The notes beneath the pieces are model-generated. The model saw only the letters and a list, made by a program, of their open reading frames with translations, ran no database searches and was not told the DNA's origin. The translations under genes were made by a program, and so were the position numbers. From Luidia sarsii (Eukaryota; Echinodermata; Asteroidea; Paxillosida; Luidiidae), in assembly GCA_949987565.1 (NCBI GenBank), contig OX465105.1, positions 16,353,426 through 16,417,425 of the forward strand: a DNA stretch of 64,000 bases, given 5' to 3'. Each line of letters starts with the position of its first letter. The first letter of the stretch is position 1. Below, piece after piece: positions 22,601-28,662 of this stretch.

Positions 22601-22822
22601 ACCTTTGGGAGGACAGTGACCCCGCCCCTTTACCGTATAAAGCGCCCTCTTTTGGCCGTTTAAAATGCACAAGCAATTGAAAGGAAGAATCACGCTATGA
22701 CACAAGTAAATTAGACAATTTCTAAGGCTAAAAAAATATGAGTGGCTATCACAGACACGGCGTTCCAAAGATGACTCACCGCTGAAACCTTTCTGATGGA
22801 CCCAAAGTTTGAAGAGCTTCAT
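295..22822 (-). CDS. DEPDC5: DEPDC5 / IML1 orthologue, GATOR1 subunit, 5' half (18 coding exons, about 815 codons; 3' end outside window)
   Basis: The spliced product matches the N-terminal half of animal DEPDC5 as I recall it. DEPDC5 forms GATOR1 with NPRL2 and NPRL3, a GTPase-activating complex for RagA/B at the lysosome that turns mTORC1 off under amino-acid shortage. The protein starts [13 protein letters not shown] and runs through [107 protein letters not shown] and INPFTPS followed by TSNRRRW. These cover the IML1 N-terminal domain and the SABA region. The low-complexity stretch around residues 440-780 is the poorly conserved linker. Every junction has GT/AG ends and compatible phase, with no frameshift or internal stop. 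The human protein is about 1600 residues, so the SHEN, DEP and C-terminal domains must lie beyond position 1. Introns range from about 0.2 to 6 kb and are heavily invaded by repeats. Identification is near certain; the exact ends of exons 2, 3, 6, 7 and 13 could be off by a base. Confidence 0.96.
841..1179 (-). CDS. DEPDC5: DEPDC5 coding exon 17
   Basis: Begins [13 protein letters not shown], matching human GPSGEAIQIHHQTR. It continues as an alanine/proline/serine-rich linker and ends NSSLLEL, similar to SSAELLEL. GC content is much higher than in the flanking introns. Acceptor CCCAAAG; donor GTAAGA. Confidence 0.9.
1255..2150. repeat. GGGATT-rich composite tandem array
   Basis: TTATTGGGATTTGGTGGATT, then TATTGGGTG units (1765-1830), then TTTTGGGGA units (1980-2130). 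Fills DEPDC5 intron 16. Confidence 0.85.
2207..2440 (-). CDS. DEPDC5: DEPDC5 coding exon 16
   Basis: Encodes [20 protein letters not shown], then a linker and the conserved block [20 protein letters not shown] followed by RWTHTFPP. It matches [20 protein letters not shown] and RWMHTFPVG in human. Acceptor TTTTTAG; donor GTGAGT. Confidence 0.95.
2455..2607. mobile_element. PLE tail copy, head-to-head palindrome
   Basis: Two tail copies face each other around CTCTGCCTTTGAGAAAGG. Each has TCCTAGCAGGACC or its complement and CCTGAYGTTTYGATCC. Confidence 0.65.
3266..3473 (-). CDS. DEPDC5: DEPDC5 coding exon 15
   Basis: Encodes [20 protein letters not shown] and a long S/T/P/A-rich run ending TAATRLIQE, about residues 518-586. 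This is disordered linker. Acceptor TTGTCAG; donor A|GTAAGT. Confidence 0.83.
3615..3860. repeat. TTTGGGG / TTAATTTGGGG tandem array
   Basis: Repeats of GGTTTGGGGTTAATTTGGGG. Four-guanine runs are regularly spaced, so G-quadruplex formation is possible. In DEPDC5 intron 14. Confidence 0.85.
4042..4111 (-). CDS. DEPDC5: DEPDC5 coding exon 14
   Basis: A 70-nt exon encoding [20 protein letters not shown] and HRVP, in the serine/arginine-rich linker. Similarity is weak. The call rests on the GCACAG acceptor, the GTAAGT donor, and phases that fit exons 13 and 15. Confidence 0.8.
4144..4250 (+). mobile_element. PLE tail copy, single
   Basis: Reads AAGGTCCTGCTGGGATCGAA, CGTCAGGCCC, then the GTCATTTTAGTCAATGAGCA tail in DEPDC5 intron 13. 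Confidence 0.6.
4515..4672 (-). CDS. DEPDC5: DEPDC5 coding exon 13
   Basis: Encodes [20 protein letters not shown] and an acidic stretch [20 protein letters not shown]. The latter aligns with the human YDAYDAQVFRLP motif. Less conserved than its neighbours, but phase and splice sites (ATTCAG-type acceptor, GTAACA donor) fit. Confidence 0.88.
4742..5925. repeat. CTCTCTCCCTCTCATT minisatellite
   Basis: About 1.2 kb of a 16-bp pyrimidine-only unit, with CTCGCC variants clustered from 5215 to 5690, then (CT)n. In DEPDC5 intron 12. Confidence 0.9.
5928..6066. mobile_element. PLE tail copy, head-to-head palindrome
   Basis: Left arm reads GGGCCTGACGTTTCGATCCT and right arm AGGATCGAAACGTCAGGCCC, almost without a spacer. 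Lies at the end of the CTCTCTCCCTCTCATT array. Confidence 0.65.
6147..6245 (+). mobile_element. tRNA-derived SINE, type A
   Basis: GGGCTGGATAGCTCAG, GGTCTTGGGTTCAAATCCCA and a tail TTTCCTTTGCCATTTGTCC. Ends near DEPDC5 exon 12. Confidence 0.6.
6272..6418 (-). CDS. DEPDC5: DEPDC5 coding exon 12
   Basis: Encodes [40 protein letters not shown] and PRIKLAERK. It matches DYNIPHWINHSFYTSKSQL and [11 protein letters not shown] of human, with a small insertion (QKCCIHS). Acceptor ATCCAG; donor GTGAGG. Confidence 0.95.
6604..6930. repeat. Tetranucleotide array GACT / GACC / AATG
   Basis: Blocks of ACTG, then ACCG, then AATG, then ACTA tetramers run into each other. In DEPDC5 intron 11. Confidence 0.9.
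7172..7233 (-). CDS. DEPDC5: DEPDC5 coding exon 11
   Basis: Encodes [20 protein letters not shown] plus R, matching [20 protein letters not shown] of human DEPDC5. Acceptor GGCAG, donor GTGAGT, ending in phase 0. Confidence 0.95.
8214..8330 (+). mobile_element. PLE tail copy, single
   Basis: Full tail from CTCTGCCTTTGAGAAAGGTC to CAACATTTTTGTATATCA, in DEPDC5 intron 10. Confidence 0.65.
8450..8528 (-). mobile_element. Fragment of the hammerhead-type element beside DEPDC5 exon 10
   Basis: GGCTCTTTTCAGAGCCACAC and ACACGGTGTCGCCGCAAACC match the right arm of the 52118 element. The core is absent. Confidence 0.5.
8541..8675 (-). CDS. DEPDC5: DEPDC5 coding exon 10
   Basis: Encodes [40 protein letters not shown] and RMIDNG, nearly identical to human. 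Acceptor GATGCAG, donor GTGAGT. A fragment of the HHR-type retroelement repeat ends only about 15 bp from this donor. Confidence 0.96.
8835..8990 (+). mobile_element. tRNA-derived SINE, type B
   Basis: GTCGCGGGTTTCGAATCCCA, a poly-T, then CATCGGGCAAAGCACTGAGC and GGGCAAACCCTCATTGAA. An inverted tail fragment lies at 8728-8805. Confidence 0.6.
9055..9165 (+). mobile_element. Degenerate tRNA-derived SINE, type A
   Basis: GGGGCTCTGGCTCAGATCCC, GGTCCAGTCAACGTTTTC and TTTGCCATTTTTTT. Confidence 0.4.
9194..9292 (-). CDS. DEPDC5: DEPDC5 coding exon 9
   Basis: Encodes [20 protein letters not shown] followed by [13 protein letters not shown], matching the QGNYLEAINLSFN motif. The acceptor has a good pyrimidine tract ending CTGCGTAG; donor GTGGGA. 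Confidence 0.93.
9545..9780 (+). mobile_element. tRNA-derived SINE, type B, interrupted
   Basis: GACCAGCTCTGTGCTCAAGT, GGTTAAGAC, then a hammerhead-type fragment (GGTGACACCATGGATGGTTC), then ATTCAAATCCCGCCAAAGCT. Confidence 0.55.
10047..10162 (-). CDS. DEPDC5: DEPDC5 coding exon 8
   Basis: Encodes [20 protein letters not shown] and [13 protein letters not shown], matching VVVQNERREEWTSLLVTIK of human DEPDC5. Acceptor is CTATCCAG. The donor GTAGGC is weaker than average but preserves phase. A 6-kb intron precedes it. Confidence 0.94.
10335..10965. repeat. (CAAG)n microsatellite
   Basis: About 600 bp of CAAG with CATG, CACG and CTCG variants. In DEPDC5 intron 7. Confidence 0.95.
11731..11895 (+). 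mobile_element. tRNA-derived SINE, type B, full length
   Basis: Pol III A box TGGTCCAGTGG and B box GGTTCGAATCC sit in a tRNA-like head whose ends pair (CAGCTC/GAGCTG). The tail is TTATCAGGCACCAGGCAAAG, CACTGAGGACTCAG and CCTCATTGAAT. Confidence 0.75.
11911..12088. mobile_element. PLE tail copy, head-to-head palindrome
   Basis: Arms of CCTGACGTTTCGATCCTAGC and its complement are separated by CTCAAAGGAAAGCCTTTGAG. Confidence 0.65.
12590..12845 (-). repeat. G/A-rich segment related to PLE 3' UTR
   Basis: GAGATCAGAGGGAAGGGCAG and GGGGGGAGAGCAATTGGGAT are loosely the complement of the PLE 3' UTR at 28350-28600. Confidence 0.4.
12955..13110 (+). mobile_element. tRNA-derived SINE, type B, rearranged
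   Basis: Tail CAGGCACCGGGCAAAGCACT and CATTCAGTGTTTATCACG are clear. The head is scrambled. Confidence 0.5.
13454..13919. mobile_element. MITE family G, longer copy in DEPDC5 intron 7
   Basis: TGTGACCCAGCACAGCGACA and ATGCTGTGCCGGGTCACA bound a 466-bp copy. The interior shares AAAGCTAATGGTATACTCTT with 45399-45653 and carries about 200 extra bases. Confidence 0.65.
14100..14170 (+). mobile_element. tRNA-derived SINE, type A, 3' part
   Basis: GAGGTCTCAGGTTCAAATCC, TGGTCCACTTGAAGTTTTAT and TTGCCATTTTTTCC. Confidence 0.5.
14480..15475. repeat. Tandem repeat, about 185-bp unit, six copies
   Basis: TCGGTGGTCAGATTCAAG recurs near 14500, 14690, 14873, 15060, 15258 and 15434. Each unit also has TTTTGGGTCAAAAGTTGGAA and CAGGAGCGGACCTGTCGAAA. 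Satellite-like, in DEPDC5 intron 7. Confidence 0.85.
15788..16030. repeat. Short arrays GAATA and AGTAAAAGACCACTATTTTAC
   Basis: Four GAATA units at 15790-15810 and four copies of a 21-bp unit at 15946-16020. Confidence 0.75.
16129..16201 (-). CDS. DEPDC5: DEPDC5 coding exon 7
   Basis: A 73-nt exon encoding [20 protein letters not shown] and EDFY, matching the human region ending in GRFYEDFYKV. Acceptor CTGCAG, donor GTAAGG. The phases link exons 6 and 8. Confidence 0.92.
16290..17010. repeat. Degenerate array of GAGTCCAAGTCGACTCAA
   Basis: Irregular copies of CTGAGTCCAAGTCGACTCAA with variants. In DEPDC5 intron 6. Confidence 0.8.
17113..17244 (-). CDS. DEPDC5: DEPDC5 coding exon 6
   Basis: Encodes [20 protein letters not shown], then [19 protein letters not shown], about residues 187-230. 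It matches the human LYFEKAVNGFLADLFTKW segment. Acceptor TGGCAG; donor GTAAGG. Confidence 0.94.
17290..17460. mobile_element. PLE tail copy, degenerate palindrome
   Basis: Diverged arms (CATCCTAGCAGGACCC and AGAAAGGCCCTACAAAGATA) and a recognisable GTCAGTAAGTAAGTTTGCAA tail. Confidence 0.5.
17795..18050 (-). mobile_element. tRNA-derived SINE, type B, minus strand with second tail
   Basis: GGGCGGGATTCGAACTCGCA is the complement of the B box. An opposing tail (CATTGAGCAAAGCATTGGGC) follows. Confidence 0.6.
18260..18458 (-). CDS. DEPDC5: DEPDC5 coding exon 5
   Basis: Encodes about residues 121-186: [39 protein letters not shown] and [17 protein letters not shown], all closely matching the family. 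Donor is GTGGGT, one base into a glycine codon. The following intron carries the ATAAAAATGATCAAATGGAA array upstream of this exon (18.48-18.98 kb). Confidence 0.95.
18482..18985. repeat. ATAAAAATGATCAAATGGAA minisatellite
   Basis: About 24 copies of a 20-bp unit, many with the GATC core. In DEPDC5 intron 4. Confidence 0.9.
19379..19551 (-). CDS. DEPDC5: DEPDC5 coding exon 4
   Basis: Encodes about residues 63-120, including [39 protein letters not shown] and RLKNSL. This is the most conserved part of the N-terminal domain (human [20 protein letters not shown] region). Acceptor TGCCCAG; donor GTAAAG. Confidence 0.95.
19800..20385. repeat. TGGCTTCCAA minisatellite
   Basis: Decamer array of about 580 bp with AGGCTTCCAA and CGGCTTCCAA variants. 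It explains several long overlapping open frames. In DEPDC5 intron 3. Confidence 0.9.
20485..20540 (-). CDS. DEPDC5: DEPDC5 coding exon 3
   Basis: A 56-nt exon encoding [19 protein letters not shown], matching [14 protein letters not shown] of human DEPDC5. Acceptor CCTAG, donor GTGAGT. It sits next to the TGGCTTCCAA tandem array and is too short for a simple ORF search. Confidence 0.9.
21070..21358 (+). mobile_element. PLE 3' end copy in DEPDC5 intron 2
   Basis: Contains the same C/T-rich 3' UTR as 28350-28600 and the same hammerhead-derived tail. It continues through GTAAGCAGTTTGCAACAT to GTATATCA. Confidence 0.7.
21441..21528 (-). CDS. DEPDC5: DEPDC5 coding exon 2
   Basis: Encodes [20 protein letters not shown] and then EIYHPDEDN, about residues 15-43. 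Acceptor is TTCGCAG and donor AG|GTGGCC. The phase joins exon 1 (one base left over) to exon 3 (two left over). Confidence 0.9.
22165..22410. repeat. Two neighbouring inverted-repeat hairpins
   Basis: AGTTGCAGTGACCGTAACCC, TCATCCTCCC pairs with GGGAGGATGAGGGTTACG. A second, similar hairpin lies at 22327-22408. In DEPDC5 intron 1. Confidence 0.65.
22780..22822 (-). CDS. DEPDC5: DEPDC5 coding exon 1 (start codon)
   Basis: ATG at 22822 begins [14 protein letters not shown], matching the conserved KLxIHKKGF start of DEPDC5. The exon ends at a consensus GTGAGT donor after one base of the next codon. The first in-frame ATG is used, 60-70 bases from a YY1-like promoter motif. Confidence 0.93.
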
Positions 22823-23060
22823 TTTGCCCTCTTAAACAGCGATGGTAGCTACATCGTAGCACGATAAACTACTTCCATGGGCGCCGCCATATTTGCCTTC
22901 CCATGATGCCCAAGAAGTCGCGTTCGGATATGTTTCCGGTAGACTTCCATTTGGGGGCGGTGACTGTGGGGGAACTTAGTATAAAGATAACAATAAAAAC
23001 ACTTGATAAAAAAGAGCAGATTATTTTAATCGAATAAGACCTTTTGCACAGTTATTTGAA
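22823..23060. promoter_or_regulatory. Probable bidirectional promoter between DEPDC5 and MRPL16
   Basis: The DEPDC5 start (minus) and the MRPL16 exons (plus) diverge from here. At 22883-22894 the minus strand reads AAATATGGCGGC, a full match to the YY1 consensus AANATGGCGGC. Such sites often sit at the start of housekeeping and mitochondrial-protein genes. No TATA box is evident. The transcription start sites are inferred, not seen. Confidence 0.5.
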
Positions 23061-23674
23061 GTACACTATGCAGGCGACCCCTCAGGTTTGCATTGCTGTT
23101 TTTTTTTTTTTGCGCACGAAAGATTGAAACAAGTTTAGTAGTGCAATAATTAATATCCGTTTAGAGCAGCTGAATGCAGTTCGTTGACCGACCGGTGAAT
23201 GAGTAGAGAGCCGGCACATGAAGTGCACTGGACGGTGCTGAAAAGGACAGTAACGTGCGATACAACCCCGTTGTCAAGTCATTATGCTGTACATGTGTCA
23301 ATCTTCGATGAGGGGCCTCTTGAGCGTGACGACAAGCGTGAAAGGTAAAATTTAATGACAAATTTACAGTGACGAGTCGAGCCCAAATAACAGTAAAGTC
23401 GGTATCAACTATCAGTATCAGTATCATTCATCATGGACATTCATTCATTTCATTACTGACTAGTACAGTACGTACTGACTGTAGATGTAGTGTAGTGTAG
23501 GTTGTACATTAATAGTTATTAGTACTAGTACTAGTTCATACAATTAAAATCATCACGAACTTGATGAAGTACATGGATATCCTTTCCATGAAAAAGGAAG
23601 TAATAACTAATAAGTAATATTTATAAATTTATAATGAATGCTGTACTAAAAATTTACTACTTAATTTACTACAG

Positions 23675-23755
23675 GCTTTCTCTTAGAAGCATGCAGAACC
23701 ACCATTGTTCCTGTGGCAACCCTGAAGAACCTCCGGCCGATCGAGGCATTCGAAG
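23675..23755 (+). CDS. MRPL16: MRPL16 internal exon (leader/N-terminal)
   Basis: An 81-nt exon with acceptor CTACAG and donor GTGAGG. It encodes LLEACRTTIVPVATLKNLRP and IEAFE and leaves one base, which completes the Asp codon of the next exon. Confidence 0.8.
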
Positions 23756-24728
23756 GTGAGGAGGCCTCGGATTTGGGCATATTTAAGACCGAGGCCAGTT
23801 TGGCCTTTAATGAGGCCAAATTGTCAAGGCCAATGAGGCCATTTTAAACCTACAGAAGATGCACAGCACAATACCTAGCATGAAGTCTCCCCGTCTTTGA
23901 GTAATCAACAAAAACATTGCCAATAGCCGACTGACTGAAAAAGTGAAATGAGGAAAATGGAAAGTGGAAACCACAAAAATGTGAAGGGCCAGACGATTTG
24001 AAGTCTTTCTTTCTCAAAGGCAGACATTTTACTTTCTTTACTTAGTTCTCTGTCTGCTAATTTTTCTCTCTTTTTGTCCGATTCTTAAAATGTAGTGGGC
24101 CTGACGTTTTGATCCTAGCAGGACGTTTCTCAAAGGCAGGAATTTTCTCTCTGCCTTTGAGAAAGGTCCTGCTAGGATCAAAACGTCAGGCCCACTAAAT
24201 TTTAATGTTTGCATTTTGGTAATTTGAGTCAGTAAGCAGTTTGCAACATTTTGGTATATCACCTTTTTCTCCGATTGTTAGTTTGTTTCTAATTCTTTGT
24301 TTGTAAACAAAAAATTATGCCAAGGTAGACAAAGGCAATTGCCCTTTGTCAAAGAAGGTGATTTTGTTGTTGTGGGAGAGCAAGGCCAGTGACATGCTGT
24401 TAATGCAATGTTTTATCTGTCGAAAAATATCAATATGTTATTGTTCAGATCATTTTAGTTATGAGCTCGTAATGTCTCAGTAATAACCCAAGCAGGACCT
24501 GCCGCAAAGGAAATCTGCTTGGGGACGGGTCCTGCTAGGAACAGCACGTCTGATCCGTCTAAAACTTTCTCTCCTGCAGACGTGGAACTGCCCGAGAAGA
24601 GAAAGCTCAAGTTCTTCAGCAAGGTGCCCAAGAAGACGCGCTACCGCAAGAGCTTCAAAAGCCTGATCCAGATCCGGGGCCCCTCTGAGGTGGCCAACCA
24701 GCTGAAGCTGGGCCAGTATGGCATCGTG
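23675..24728 (+). CDS. MRPL16: Mitochondrial large-subunit ribosomal protein uL16m, partial (two internal exons)
   Basis: Two spliced exons encode TTIVPVATLKNLRPIEAFED, VELPEKRKLKFFSKVPKKTR, YRKSFKSLIQIRGPSEVANQ and LKLGQYGIV. This parallels human MRPL16 around LLPVPSFEDVSIPEKPKL, DIRGPSTEATEF and NFAILALGGG. The protein is a core component of the mitoribosome large subunit near the peptidyl-transferase region. It normally has about 250 residues; only about 76 are visible. The first exon is unresolved: it must end with one leftover base, and the ATG at 23068 (CAG|GTTTGC donor) has the wrong phase. The conserved ALGGGYL exon and the remainder are missing, because a 200-N gap begins 283 bases downstream and nothing recognisable follows it. 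Confidence 0.85.
24080..24262. mobile_element. PLE tail copy, head-to-head palindrome
   Basis: GGGCCTGACGTTTTGATCCT and its complement flank CAGGAATTTTCTCTCTGCC. Lies in the MRPL16 intron. Confidence 0.65.
24580..24728 (+). CDS. MRPL16: MRPL16 internal exon (start of uL16 domain)
   Basis: A 149-nt exon with acceptor TCCTGCAG and donor GTAGGT. It contains ELPEKRKLKFF and IRGPSEVANQLKLGQYGIV, the hallmark IRGPS motif of MRPL16. Confidence 0.87.
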
Positions 24729-24739
24729 GTAGGTGGATT

Positions 24740-24905
24740 GGTGAATGGGTGGAGGGTAGGATGGAGGCGAGGGTAGGATGGTGGATTGGTGAATGGATGG
24801 ATGGTAGGATGGTGGACGGTGTGAATGAGTGGAGGGTATTTAGAGGAGGATAATGATGATGATGAGAGATGAGGATAATGAGAATAAGGATGGGAAGGTG
24901 GAAGA
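24740..24905. repeat. GGATGGTGGATTGGTGAATG low-complexity
   Basis: GGATGG and GATGAT units between the MRPL16 exon and the gap. Confidence 0.6.
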
Positions 24906-25011
24906 GGATTAGGAGGAGGAGCAGGTGGTGTTGGATCATCGTGGATGATTTCAACTATTTTTGTCATCAAGTCATGCAAGTTGAGTCCGACTTTGTAGGT
25001 TTGAGTCCCAA

Positions 25012-25211
25012 NNNNNNNNNNNNNNNNNNNNNNNNNNNNNNNNNNNNNNNNNNNNNNNNNNNNNNNNNNNNNNNNNNNNNNNNNNNNNNNNNNNNNNNNN
25101 NNNNNNNNNNNNNNNNNNNNNNNNNNNNNNNNNNNNNNNNNNNNNNNNNNNNNNNNNNNNNNNNNNNNNNNNNNNNNNNNNNNNNNNNNNNNNNNNNNNN
25201 NNNNNNNNNNN
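25012..25211. other. Assembly gap (200 N)
   Basis: Exactly 200 Ns, the usual placeholder for a scaffold gap of unknown size. It falls inside the MRPL16 gene. Confidence 0.99.
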
Positions 25212-25240
25212 TTTTGTTTTGTTTTGGAGAAACCTCTTAC

Positions 25241-25306
25241 CGTCTCCTGCCTGTGTTGCTTCGTGATCTGTTCAACAAATTGTCCTTTGACGGGCACATT
25301 TTCCAT
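25241..25306 (-). CDS. Candidate orphan first exon (unidentified)
   Basis: Next to the gap, the minus strand has a strong Kozak ATG (ACCACCATGG), an open frame reading MENVPVKGQFVEQITKQHRQ then ET, and a good GTAAGA donor. Alternatively an acceptor at about 25327 could make it an internal exon. I do not recognise the protein. Its direction opposes MRPL16, so the pieces may come from different loci. It could be chance. Confidence 0.25.
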
Positions 25307-25339
25307 GGTGGTGTATATTGCATAGTCTTGGGTTTGAAA

Positions 25340-26330
25340 TGAGTCGAAAACAAAATCAAAACAATTGGAAGAGTTAGGTAACTTTCAGGTAGGCTGCACA
25401 ATCGTTTTTACAGGGGGGGGGGGTTGATACACAATGGATGAGTTGACTCAAAGAGAAGCATGTTTTCCAAGCTATAGACAAATCTATTTGGGTCTTTAAT
25501 CTTTCCATGCCAGGGGACATTGGTGTGCCACATGCTAACTTTCTGTATACCGATTGTATTCTGTCACCCGGTGTGGAAAGACAATGGGCTGCTCCCATGT
25601 TCTCCCAGCTGTGGCAGCTTTTTGGAAAGCTTTATTTCATCAAGTCATTTTTGTTGTATACAATAAAGTAGAACATTAAAAAAAAAAGAGTATAAAACTG
25701 TATTCATGTCTTTATTGAGTTAGATCCCCTAATAGTTTTTGTCTACCCCTCAAGAATCAAGAAATAAATGAGGAAACAACTGAGGGAAGATCTACAATTA
25801 ATGATGATTTGGTATTTTCAGTGTCACGACCCATTGACACCACCTTGAGCACGACCTCAGCCTCATTGCTGTGATGTGCCTACCTCCTCCAGTCCACCCA
25901 TAGCTGGTGCCAAATTCCACATTGCCACGTGAATAACAGAACTTAGTCTAGACTGGTATTGTGAGAAATGCTCTTACAGTTAACAGACTGCAGTATGTTG
26001 AACTGGGAGTCTCTTCTTCATATCCCAGTTCCATTTGCATTGCTCTGTAGTTATTAATTGATTAATTGGTGAATCAAAATAGTGATATTTCTGGTAGTGC
26101 ATTCATGATTTTGCTGCCAGACATCTGGGCCCAACTTCATAGAGCTTCTTAAGCAAGAAAAACTACTTAGCATAAACACTTTGTCCTTGCTGAATACGAG
26201 ATTGCCAGCCATATTTCACTCGATGCTTGCTGCCCTCAACCAACTTGCATTCCACTGAGTCGTGGGTACTTGGCATCATATAAAAGTGGAACCTTGGCTG
26301 GTAACCTGATTTTATTAAAGGTTCTTCATG
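25340..26330. other. Intergenic, no gene recognised
   Basis: AT-rich unique-looking sequence. A polyadenylation-like CAATAAAGTAG at about 25660 followed by an A run at 25678 could be the 3' end of a transcript or retrocopy. No convincing ORF. Confidence 0.4.
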
Positions 26331-26709
26331 TTTAAAGACCCTACACAACATTGGTAAGATCGAAAAACATAAATGTTCACAGATTTACATGAAACTTATA
26401 CATTTTGAAGATGGTAATAGTTGAAACCTCTCACTGAAATATTTTGTCCTAAAATGTTGTATTTTTGGAGAAATGAGTAAAAGAAATAGTTTACGTCTCA
26501 CCGAGATCTAAACTATTTTTCAGAACAGTACAGCGTTGAATGCTGCATTTTCGCGAAACAAATGAAGCGGTTTTCACGATTTTCTCGAGACTCGGTTGGT
26601 GGATTGAGCTGAAATTTTCACAGGTGTGCTATTTCCTGCATTATGTTGGATCAGACAACGTATGGATGCTATTCTTTGACCTCGATCAATTTTGTGTAGG
26701 GGCTTTAAG
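26331..26709 (+). mobile_element. TTAA-flanked MITE, family A
   Basis: Termini TTTAAAGACCCTACACAACA and TTGTGTAGGGGCTTTAA are inverted repeats bounded by TTAA. Non-coding. About 380 bp, with close relatives at 27731 and 55238. Confidence 0.7.
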
Positions 26710-26839
26710 CAAACTCCTGGAGTGGTTTATAAAGCTACTGTTTCTATATTGGTATTAAAGGACAGCCCTACATACATCAACAAGCAGGCGTTGGACTTTG
26801 AAGGAGACAGACTTCACTCAGTTTGTTTAATCCCTTCAA

Positions 26840-26935
26840 TCCATCAATTCATTCTTCTATCAATCCATCAATTCATTCTTCTATCAATCCACCAATTCAT
26901 TCATCCATCCAACCAACCCTCAATTCATCCATCTA
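26840..26935. repeat. CAATCCATCAATTCATTCTT array
   Basis: Three to four copies of a 20-bp unit. Confidence 0.7.
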
Positions 26936-27284
26936 TCCGTTGGTATACCCTCCAAGCAAGAAAAACAACCCGGATTGTAAAGTTAATTCCGAGGTCGAAC
27001 GAAACCACCCCAACAATCCCCACGCTGAAGGTGCTGTTTATGCTCTTGGCAACCTTTCAAAGGAAGTTGTATCCGAAATCGAATCAGTGGTTACTGCCGA
27101 AGGGGACAAAAACCGCGTGATTCTAATGGACTTGGCTGAAGTCTTTCAGACGTGCATTGGTGTAATTTGAAACCGTAGCTAAAGACTCTAATGCTTTACG
27201 TTAATAGCTCGGGTGTGATTAAAAGCAACAATGGTTTTGGTGCACAAAAAAAGCTGTTTCGAATTTACCCCCGAGTCACTCAGA

Positions 27285-27288
27285 GAGC

Positions 27289-27326
<38 letters not shown>

Positions 27327-27535
27327 ATGAAGAAAGGTTGGGGAGCGAGGACATACCTCCACCATTAGATTTTGTTTGAAAACAACCAAAACATGACTAA
27401 TAAATAAATGAAAGAATTGTCAGCAGGGCACGTATTGATTTTGATTGTTTATCGTCAGTTACCCGCGGCAAAATTACTCAGAGAGAAAGAAAGAAAGAAA
27501 GAGAGAGAGACAGTGAGAGAGATAGAGAGAGAGAG
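27285..27535. repeat. (GA)n microsatellites
   Basis: Two GA tracts at 27290-27325 and 27480-27535. Confidence 0.85.
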
Positions 27536-27931
27536 TTCCCTTCTGACTTAATAGGCCCTGACCATTACAATGCCAATCTATTTCTTTCATGCGTGTATTA
27601 TGAACGCCCGTGGGCATCTGTGGAGTTGACATTTTGGTTTGGGGCGGTGATGACTGCGTGACTTACAGAGGCAAGGCACAGGCTACGGCGCCGAGTTCAT
27701 TCACCTCGTCTTCGTTCGCACCGCGATTCCTTAAAGCCCCATACACAACATTGGTAAGATCGAAAAAACAGAAACATTAACATATGTACGTGAAACTTAT
27801 ACAGTTTAAAGATGGCTATATAGTAGAAATCTCGCACTGAAATATTTCTGCCTAAAATGCTGTGTTTTGGGAGAAAAAAAGGTGAAGAAATCGTTTACGA
27901 CTCACCCCTAGATCTAAATGAAACAAATGAA

Positions 27932-28334
27932 ATGCATTGTTTGCAAGACACATGTCAAGGAAATAGACTCTTTCAATGGACATTCTTCTGGAACTACCCA
28001 CACGACCTATGGCTCTATCACGTGCACTACCTCAAACATCATATACCTCATCTCTTGTAGAGTTTGTAATATTCAGTATGTTGGCGAGACAAAAAACACC
28101 CTCAAAAAACGAATCTATGGCCATAGGTCTACCATCAAAACCGGTAAAATGGACACCCCTGTTGGGTATCACTTCAATCTCCCTGATCATTCGATATCAG
28201 ATATGAGTGTACTGGGCATAGAATCACTTGGTCACCGTAGTAATGCTGTCCGTCTTAGCCGTGAGAAAATGTGGATGAAGCGTCTTCGGACTATTCAACC
28301 ACATGGTCTCAACATCCAGGAGGGTAATGACTAA
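27932..28334 (+). pseudogene. PLE GIY-YIG endonuclease domain, truncated ORF
   Basis: About 133 residues are open: CIVCKTH, a GIY-like IIYLISCRVCNIQYVGET, catalytic-type KKRIYGHRS, HFN, a conserved Glu in REKMW, and GLNIQEGND before the stop. This layout is typical of the endonuclease that follows reverse transcriptase in PLEs. No reverse transcriptase is present upstream, and the first codons (MKQMK) come from the target-site duplication. The copy is dead on arrival. Confidence 0.8.
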
Positions 28335-28349
28335 CATCATGCAGCTTTC

Positions 28350-28662
28350 TGATAATCCTTCTTTTGTGTTCAGTCTTTCACACTTCTCTCTTTGATCTTT
28401 TCCCCCTATTGTCACTAATCCCTACCCCACTCCTTGCCCTTCTCTTTGATCTTTCCCCCTCCTCTCACTAATCCCTACCCCACCCCTTGCCCTTCCCTTT
28501 GATCTCTCCCTACCAGCTTCACTCTTTGTCCTCTGTTTCTCATCCGTGTCCTATTCACTCTCTCCCCCTTCCTTCGTGTACATGTATCTGTTTTGTCCTT
28601 GTCACTCTGCCTTTGAGAAAGGTCCTGCTAGGATCGAAACGTCAGGCCCACTAAATTTTAGA
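28350..28662 (+). repeat. PLE 3' UTR and hammerhead-derived tail
   Basis: C/T-rich lines (CTTTGATCTTTCCCCCTCC, CATCCGTGTCCTATTCACTC) lead into the tail CTTTGAGAAAGGTCC-TGCTA-GGATCGAAACGTC. A matching copy lies at 21070-21358. Confidence 0.7.

Noticed and set aside
24519..24579. ATG at 24519 as the MRPL16 start
   Set aside because: The frame continues upstream of the exon acceptor only through intron, and the exon at 23675 supplies the matching N-terminal residues.
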